Source: Leptobrachium leishanense
Taxonomy: Eukaryota; Chordata; Amphibia; Anura; Megophryidae
DNA length: 64,000 nt
Reading direction: 5' to 3'
Assembly: GCA_009667805.1 (NCBI GenBank)
Contig: CM019063.1
Span: 351,936,942-352,000,941 of the forward strand
Translations under genes and position numbers: made by a program
Notes under the pieces: generated by a model
Told to the model about the DNA's origin: nothing
What the model saw: only the letters and a program-made list of their open reading frames with translations
Databases searched by the model: none
Part shown: positions 57,612-64,000 of the stretch, piece by piece
How positions within the stretch are numbered: the stretch's first letter is position 1
Layout: every line of letters starts with the position of its first letter

Positions 57612-58985
57612 AAGTGTTTGGGAGGAATGGGACTTCCATGGGGATCACAACATGCACCTTAGTGAAAGAAAACTGCTATAAACTCCTCTTCAGATGGTAC
57701 TTGGACCCTGTTAGATTACAAAAAATATATCCTGCCTGGTCTGGACTATGTACTAGGGGTTGTGGTCATCGTGGCACGTTTTATCATATGTGGTGGGAAT
57801 GCGGGTATGTCTGTTTTGTGGTCCGCAGTATTTGCGTTACTATCACACGCACTTGGATGACAGATACTCCTTAACCCAATGTTGGCTTTATTTAATTGTA
57901 CATCAGGACGTTATGGGCTGCCTCGCGCCGCTCTTAAACTGGTCCATCGGGTATGTACAGCTACCCGCATATGTATCGCGCATTCATGGAAACTGGATCT
58001 CCCACCTATATCGGAGATTGCGGCAAAGGTGTGGTATGCTAGCAGAATGCTTGGTTGTGTAGGGAGAGGTATTAGCAGTAGGAAAAGGGAAGTGCTCATG
58101 CCCCTGTACAGAGCACTGGTGAGACCTCACTTGGAGTACTGTGTGCAGTACTGGAGACCGTATCTCCAGAAGGATATAGACATCTTAGAGAGAGTTCAGA
58201 GAAGGGCTACTAAAATGGTGTACGGCTTGAAGGAGAAAAGTTACCAGGAAAGGCTTAATGATCTTAACATGTATAGCTTGGAAAAAAGACGAGACAGAGG
58301 AGATATGATAGAAACATTTAAATACGTAAAGGGAATCCACAAGGTAGAGGAAGGGAGAATATTTTAAAAGGAGACAAAGTAGCAAAACAAGAGGACATAA
58401 GTCTTCGATTAGAGGGGCAAAGGTTTACAAGTAACATCAGGAAGCATTATTTTACTGAGAGGGTGGTGGATACATGGAACAGCCTTCCAGTAGAAGTGGT
58501 AGAGGCCAAAACAGTGATTGAATTTAAGCAGGCATGGGATAGGCATAAGGCTATCCTAAACAAAAGATAAATGCAGGTAAAGTATCCATGTAATTGGGCA
58601 GACTAGATGGGCCGAAAGGTTCTTATCTGCCAACATTTTCTATGTTTCTATGTCTATAGGATGGAATATCTGAAGGCCCAGTTACATGATACAGTCTCAC
58701 AGTGCACTAAGATTTGGGAGCCGTGGCTCGCGACACAGCCAGTGCCGTGATAGTAGACATACGCCTGAACGAGAGACCTTGATTTTTGTGTGTGTAAGGT
58801 TATTACTTTATAATTTATATACATTTTATTTTAAGGTTAAACCTTGCCTAGTTTAGTAGGATATCGATTTTGGTTTTCTAAATTATGGTTATCTTATGTT
58901 TGCTTATTTGATGTAAGTATTTGTTTTGTAGGATTTCTATTGAACTTTGTAGCTGTTTTATATGAAAAAACAATAAAATTGTAAG
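57612..58985 (+). mobile_element. L1 LINE 3' fragment, split by a CR1 tail
   Basis: 57650-58028 encodes the ORF2 C-terminus (FRWYLDPVRLQKIYP, then HRGTFYHMWWECGY with C/H residues, then LPPISEIAAKVW). It resumes at about 58655 with RMEYLKAQLHDTVSQCTKIW and ends with AATAAAATTGTAAGG and an A tail. The L1 is 5'-truncated. Confidence 0.85.
58032..58650 (+). mobile_element. CR1-like LINE 3' fragment inside the L1
   Basis: Nearly identical to 472-1078: it starts at the same point (GCTAGCAGAATGCTTGG), encodes LYRALVRPHLEYCVQYWRPY and LEKRRDRGDMIETFKY, and ends TTTTCTATGTTTCTATGT. Few substitutions separate the two copies, so it is probably recent. Confidence 0.92.
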
Positions 58986-59057
58986 GAAAAAAAAATGTTT
59001 GTCAGGCTCATCTGCTCTCCCTTGCATCACATGTGAAAAATAGGTCTTTGAACAATA

Positions 59058-59278
59058 CAGTGGGGCAAAAAAGTATTTAGTCAGCCACCAATTGTGCAGG
59101 TTCTCCCACTTAAAAAGATGAGAGAGGCCTGTAATTGTCATCATAGGTACACTTCAACTATGAGAGACAAAATAAGAAAAAAAAAAATCCAGAAAAATCA
59201 CATTGTCTGATTTTTAAAGAATTTATTTGAAAATTATGGTGGAAAAGAAGTATTTGGTCACTATCAAAAGTCCATCTC
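59058..59278. mobile_element. Tc1-like element end, cut by L1 insertion
   Basis: After TA it reads CAGTGGGGCAAAAAAGTATT, TAGTCAGCCACCAATTGTGC and further sequence typical of the 5' inverted repeat of a widespread vertebrate Tc1 family. It stops at CATCTC where the L1 begins. The other half would lie beyond the window. Confidence 0.85.
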
Positions 59279-59375
59279 GGGGCGTGGCTTGGACGGCACC
59301 TAAAATGGACGTGTGAGAGAATAGCTCCGTGCCTCCACCGCGTTTTTCAATAGAATTCAGCAGCGGATCCTAGCC

Positions 59376-60437
59376 ATGGGTCGTCTCAAGAAAGTGCTTG
59401 AGGGCCCTGGAATGCAGGAGACCCCGAAGAAAACCCCGGTGGGACCCCTGGACTCGTATTTGCAGCCCCCGGCGTCTCCATTAGAATCGCGGCCTACCTT
59501 GATGCCGGACACGCCGAGGCAGGGTCCTGAACCCTCGGCATCTGACCGCGTGGCGGAACTCATAGCAGGGCTCCCTACACAGGAATACGTCCAGACGCTG
59601 CTAACGGCGGTAGAGGAGAATCTGCGCCAAGACCTTACGGTCATGCGGACGGATCTAGGCTCCCTCGAAAACAGAGTGTCTGCTCTGGAAGCTGCGGCGG
59701 CGCGGGATCACGTACCTGCTACAGCACCTCTCATACAAGATGGCCTGCAGTCCCCTCCGGTGGTCTATGAGGTATGGCGCCGGCTGGATGATCTCGAGAA
59801 TCGGTCCCGCCGCAATAACATCCGCGTGCGGGGCCTCAGGGAGGCGGTCACGGACATTGAGAACTGTTTGGCGCGCATTTTCAATACCATCATGGCGGAC
59901 CACGCGGTACACCCATCTAGCTTTGACAGAGCGCACCGGGCTCTTCGACCCCGGCCTGTAGACACTGCTCCGCCCCGGGATGTGATTTGCCGGGTGGCGG
60001 ACTATCGACTTAAACAGGCTATTATGTTTGCCGCCCGCGCTAGACGTGTGTGGGAGATTGGTGGTGACCGGTTGGAGATCTTCCCGGACTTAGCTCAGTC
60101 CACGTTACAGGCACGCAGAGCCTTGCGTCCCTTGACCTCCCTCCTCAGCAATAAGGGGATAGCATATCGCTGGTCCTTTCCATTCGCACTTATAGCCTCT
60201 TCAAGCAACGTCTCTGCGACCATTCGATCAGTATCGGACATCCCGGATTTTCTGATGTCTTTGGAACTTCCGGAGCTCCAGATCTCAGATTGGGTGTCGC
60301 TCACTGCGGAACCCCGCGCTGTTGCTGGATCGGTCGAGGGTTTCTCGAGGAGGGAGAGACGGAGATCTAGGAGTCGTCGCAGAAGACACCTGTCACCAAC
60401 CCAGGAGGCTGCACTGCCCGAGAAGGGGGATGAATAA
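59376..60437 (+). CDS. L1 ORF1 protein, intact (353 aa)
   Basis: ORF1p is the RNA-binding, trimeric chaperone of LINE particles. The frame is uninterrupted from MGRLKKVLEGPG to PEKGDE. Residues 60-120 form a helical, coiled-coil-like stretch (LGSLENRVSALEAAA). Residues 145-160 hold the RRM signature RSRRNNIRVRGLREA. DRAHRALRPRP near residue 190 and the following residues form the C-terminal nucleic-acid-binding domain. The tail is very basic (RRERRRSRSRRRRH). The start ATG lies about 97 bp after the element's 5' end. The open frame suggests recent activity. The broken ORF1 at 25541-26523 is a diverged relative. Confidence 0.93.
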   Translation: MGRLKKVLEGPGMQETPKKTPVGPLDSYLQPPASPLESRPTLMPDTPRQGPEPSASDRVAELIAGLPTQEYVQTLLTAVEENLRQDLTVMRTDLGSLENRVSALEAAAARDHVPATAPLIQDGLQSPPVVYEVWRRLDDLENRSRRNNIRVRGLREAVTDIENCLARIFNTIMADHAVHPSSFDRAHRALRPRPVDTAPPRDVICRVADYRLKQAIMFAARARRVWEIGGDRLEIFPDLAQSTLQARRALRPLTSLLSNKGIAYRWSFPFALIASSSNVSATIRSVSDIPDFLMSLELPELQISDWVSLTAEPRAVAGSVEGFSRRERRRSRSRRRRHLSPTQEAALPEKGDE

Positions 60438-61520
60438 AGAAGACAAGAAGAAGACGGGGGTGTTTTTTTTTTTTTTTTTTTTTTAATATTCCGGTTGCTT
60501 GACCGGTCCTGGAACATGGGGAGGGTTTTGGTGGTGGGGCTAGGCCTTATGTTTTTCACACTTTTATGTCTGCATTTAGTTAGGTGGATTGCACTGCAAG
60601 ATGCAACGGCTCTGTGCCCACTGGTGTTTTGACTCTTGCTGGGCATTGGGAGTAGGGAGGGCATTGGGAGGAGGGGGGGAGGTATTGTACATTCCTTGCG
60701 TATACGGAAACTGGACTCTTGCTGGGGGGGGGGGGTTTATGATATGGGTCCACTCTCACGCTTCTATGTACTTTGACAAATCTTGGGATTCAAGTGGGAC
60801 TTAGAGGGTGGGGGTTTAATATATATAGGTACTGGGGTGTTTCTCTTGTAGGGGAGGAGGGGGAAGGGGGATATAGCCTGATATCACTTTTGCTGGCTTG
60901 AGAGGTGGGGGTGCGGGGAGGGGGGACTTAGGGGAGGAGACGGGAGGGCTGTTGTATGATGTTGCATACTGGGATCTGCCCTACGTTTACGTTTATGTTT
61001 ATGATTATGGTTAGACACATACGGGGGGAATTATTATTTTTTTTTTTTTTAATTTTTTTTTTTTTTTTTTTTTCTCCACACTGGGCTCTCACGCCCACCC
61101 TATATGGGCCCCGGATATTTCAACAGGGCACCACTGGTTACGGGTTACGCACCACACGATCCATGGCAGGATCCCCGCTATACAGCACCTTGTTGTGCCT
61201 TTTTGTTTTTGTTCTATTTCGCCTCGCGGTGGGGCATTACTGCTGCTTCTCCTTCTATCTATTCTATTTTCCACTTGATCTGTCTCTTTTCATAACTTTT
61301 TCTCTTATTCCTCTTTCTAAGGACTGTACTGCCGTCCAGTTCCTCCGAGGCCCCTCCTCGGAGCACCTACACCCAAGGGTTAACGCCTATATTCCTCGGG
61401 AGCGGCCTCGGGCTCGGCCTGACCCCTCTCCCTAGTGGCGTGGTTCCCCCCTCCTTTTTTCAGATATCCTGTACTTTGACTCTTTCACATTCCTTACCAC
61501 TTTCACACTTCTCCCCATCC

Positions 61521-61557
<37 letters not shown>

Positions 61558-61658
61558 GTTTTTGTTGTTTTTTTGTTACTCTCTTTACTCGCCTCTCATT
61601 ACCGAATTTACTTTACTACTTCTCTCTCTCCTATCACCAGTGACTTGTTTGTTTCCTG
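60438..61658 (+). other. L1 inter-ORF spacer with long T tracts
   Basis: Unusually long spacer between ORF1 and ORF2 (1.2 kb). It contains T runs at about 60463-60484, 61031-61073 and 61529-61557 and several G runs. No conserved protein is visible in it. Confidence 0.7.
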
Positions 61659-64000
61659 TTGTCTGGTAGATACCCCCCCCCTTTTCTGCGAGCCTTGGTC
61701 TTGTGTCTCCCACCTGGGGGTCGGGATGGCGGGCGTGCCCCCACGCCCTCGTGCTTTGTGCCCAGAGATCTCATACTGCTGTCATATAATGTAAAGGGGC
61801 TTAATGCACCTGAAAAGAGGTCTAGATTGTTGAGGGATTTGTTCCAGGCACGCGCGTCTGTGGCCATGCTACAGGAGACCCACTTCCGCGGGAGCGGCAC
61901 CGGTGCTCCGCGATCGGAGATTCCCGGTCGGATTTTTTGGCAACTATTCGGGGGGAAATCTAGAGGTGTAGCCATATTGTTTGCTGGCGATGTCCCATTT
62001 GTGTTTCAGGATAGCTGTTCGGATGATCAGGGTAGATACCTCTTTGTGAAAGGGACCATTGCGGATGTCACCTACACGTTCGCTACTATCTATGTGGCTA
62101 ATACGGATCAAGCGTCATGCCTTGCGAGGATCATGGCGAAACTAAGGAGGTTCCAGGACGGCATCCTTGTAGTAGCCAGTGATATGAACGCGGCCTTGCA
62201 GCCTTCCTTGGACACATCGTGTGGTAAGTCAGCTCTGACACCTAATACTTTACGTACTATCAGACGGACTCTCCATGACCTGCGGCTAGTAGACACGTGG
62301 CGGGCTCTCCATCCAGGGGAACGAGATTTCACGTTTTACTCTGGACCACACGGAACCTCGTCAAGATTAGACTACATATTTCTGGGGCAATTCCACCTAG
62401 ATCTTGTGGTAGAGGCATGTGTCCACCCTACTACATGGTCAGATCATGCACCGATCTCTGTGCGCATGAAGTCGCCTCTATTCCGCCCCGCGAACGCTCA
62501 TGGCGACTTAACACCTCCCTTCTCTCGGACCCTGTAGTTACTTCGGGAACAAGCGAGCTGCTCACCAAATATTTTGAAGAAAATACGCCGGAGGAGGTAT
62601 CGTGGCCCGTTATCTGGGAGGCTCACAAGGCGGTAGTTCGGGGGACCTGATCAGTAGAGGTACAGCACTTAAAAAAAGCAGGGATGAGCAGCGTTTGACC
62701 CTACTTGGGGAGATCCGCTCCCTGGAGCTACGTAGAGGGGGGGATTCAGACGCAGAGACGCAACAGCGCCTACTAGTGGCTCGACACTCCTTGAATGATT
62801 TGCTGTCATTTCAGCTTAAACAGACCGCGGCCCGCACTAAATGTTTCTTTGCATTACATGAGAACAGGCCGGGGAAGCTTTTAGCTCGGATCCTTCGTAA
62901 AAAACGGCAGATGGCATACATCCCTAAAATTAAGACAGTGGGAGATGCAATTACGTTACGACCAGAAGAAATTTCAGCGGCATTCCGGTCATATTACGCT
63001 TCGCTGTACCACTTGGCGGATGCTCCACCTCCAATGTCTTCCTTGGACGAGGTCCGGGAATATATTGAAACTAACCTCCACACTAGACTCCAGGATTCTG
63101 AGGTCTCTCTGTTGGATAAACCGATCTCGAAGAAGGAACTATTACAGGCGCTGAAATCCACCAAGAACGGGAAGAGCCCAGGCCCAGATGGACTCCCGGC
63201 GGAGTATTATAAGGAGTTCCAGGATCTCCTCCTTCCCCCATTGCTGGCGACCCTTAATGCTCTTAACAGCGACACGCCTTTTCACCCCCACACCTTGTGT
63301 GCCACTATTACCGTACTACCCAAGCCAGGGAAAGACCCGGCGGTGTGTGAAAGTTACAGACCCATCTCCCTCCTTAATAGTGATGTCAAGCTGTTAGCAC
63401 GTGTCCTGGCGGATAGACTAAAGCTCTGCCTTCCCCGCCTGGTACACCCGGATCAGGTGGGGTTCATTCCGGGTAGAGAGGCCCGAGATGGCACGCAACG
63501 GGTCCTTAATGCTGTGGTGGCGGCGAGGAACTCGGGTCAGCGTCTTCTCCTACTCTCTACGGACGCGGAGAAGGCGTTTGACCGAGTGAGTTGGCCCTTT
63601 CTCTTTCAGACGCTAAGGAGCCTGGGGATTGGACCGGGTTTCTTGGCCTGGACTCGGGCGCTGTATACCTCCCCCACGGCTAGGGTTAAAGTCAACGGGG
63701 CGTTGTCTGATAGCTTCCAGATTTTTAACGGTACCCGCCAGGGTTGTCCCCTCTCTCCACTACTGTTCGCCCTTTCATTGGAACCTTTTCTGGAAGCGGT
63801 GAGGCGTGATCCGGCGATACCGGGAATAAAAGGAGTCTGTCACACACATAAGATCTCTGCGTACGCAGATGATATGCTGTTTTTTTTGACGGATGCCCTA
63901 AACGCGTTACCGGCGGTAGTGGCGGCTTTCGAACGATATGGCAGACTGGCGGGTATGAAAATCAACATGACAAAATCGGAGATTCTCAATATCTCTTTGC
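61659..64000 (+). pseudogene. L1 ORF2 (endonuclease-RT), two frameshifts, runs off the window
   Basis: ORF2p nicks target DNA and primes reverse transcription. The endonuclease frame (61659-62537) has LLSYNVKGLNAPEKR, MLQETHFRGSG, SDMNAAL (usual GDFN), SRLDYIFLG and SDHAPISVRM. A shift near 62465-62520 moves the frame to RSWRLNTSLLSDPVV. A second one-base shift near 62640 leads into the RT frame, which stays open to 64000. RT blocks: GKSPGPDGLPAEYYK near 63172, ESYRPISLLNSD near 63352, STDAEKAFDRVSW near 63559, [13 protein letters not shown] near 63730 and YADDMLFF near 63862, so all catalytic aspartates are present. The first ATG of the frame gives an N-terminal extension before the endonuclease; the true start is uncertain. 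Confidence 0.92.

Larger units (their letters stand above)
59279..64000 (+). mobile_element. L1/Tx1-clade LINE copy 3, young, 3' end outside the window
   Basis: It begins GGGGCGTGGCTTGGACGGCA (5' UTR), has an intact ORF1, a spacer of 1.2 kb and a nearly open ORF2. Its beginning is preserved, so it is not 5'-truncated. It interrupts a Tc1-like element. Confidence 0.93.

Overview
This is vertebrate nuclear DNA, most likely from a frog or toad with a large, repeat-rich genome. The repeats suggest an anuran: Tx1/L1-type LINEs, CR1- and L2-type LINE tails with typical amphibian 3' ends, a Penelope-like element, a DIRS-type tyrosine-recombinase element, Tc1 transposons with about 210-bp inverted repeats, hAT, PIF/Harbinger and TTAA-flanked DNA transposons, and several minisatellites. 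I see no bacterial genes, no CRISPR array and no tRNA or rRNA gene.

The only host gene I can support is AP3D1, the delta subunit of the AP-3 adaptor complex. It lies on the minus strand. Seven exons can be read with in-frame splice sites: 55767-55886, 53548-53595, 49812-49895, 33255-33425, 24822-24869, 23605-23794 and 12361-12449. Together they encode about 249 residues of the hinge and the start of the ear domain. All junctions keep the reading frame. Upstream exons must lie above 64000 and the last exons below 1. Nearly everything else is intron filled with transposable elements.

Layout: 1-1084 is a CR1-like LINE fragment. 1085-2412 and 8127-8600 form a tandem array of about 385-bp units, split by an L1 (2413-8126) that itself carries a TTAA element built from about 11 consecutive hairpins. 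8600-12350 holds hAT and TTAA elements and two minisatellites. 12667-18681 is a Tc1 transposon with a Penelope-like element inside it. 18720-24555 holds hAT elements and hairpin-rich Harbinger-like MITEs around AP3D1 exons. 25488-31078 is a nearly full-length L1 with a 13-bp target-site duplication. 31224-31890 is a solo LTR. 32748-43019 holds hAT MITEs around an exon, large hAT elements, minisatellites and a third hairpin-rich MITE. 43040-46850 holds a Tc1-like remnant and a decayed DIRS element. 47300-58990 holds further DNA transposons, LINE tails, a second Tc1 and three exons. 59279-64000 is a young L1 with an intact ORF1, running off the window.

The most notable structures are: the Penelope-in-Tc1 nest, with a 14-bp duplication and inverted terminal repeats; two families of hairpin-chain transposons; a precise 44-bp microinversion in one tandem-repeat unit; and a histidine-rich AP3D1 hinge exon bracketed by two direct hAT MITEs.
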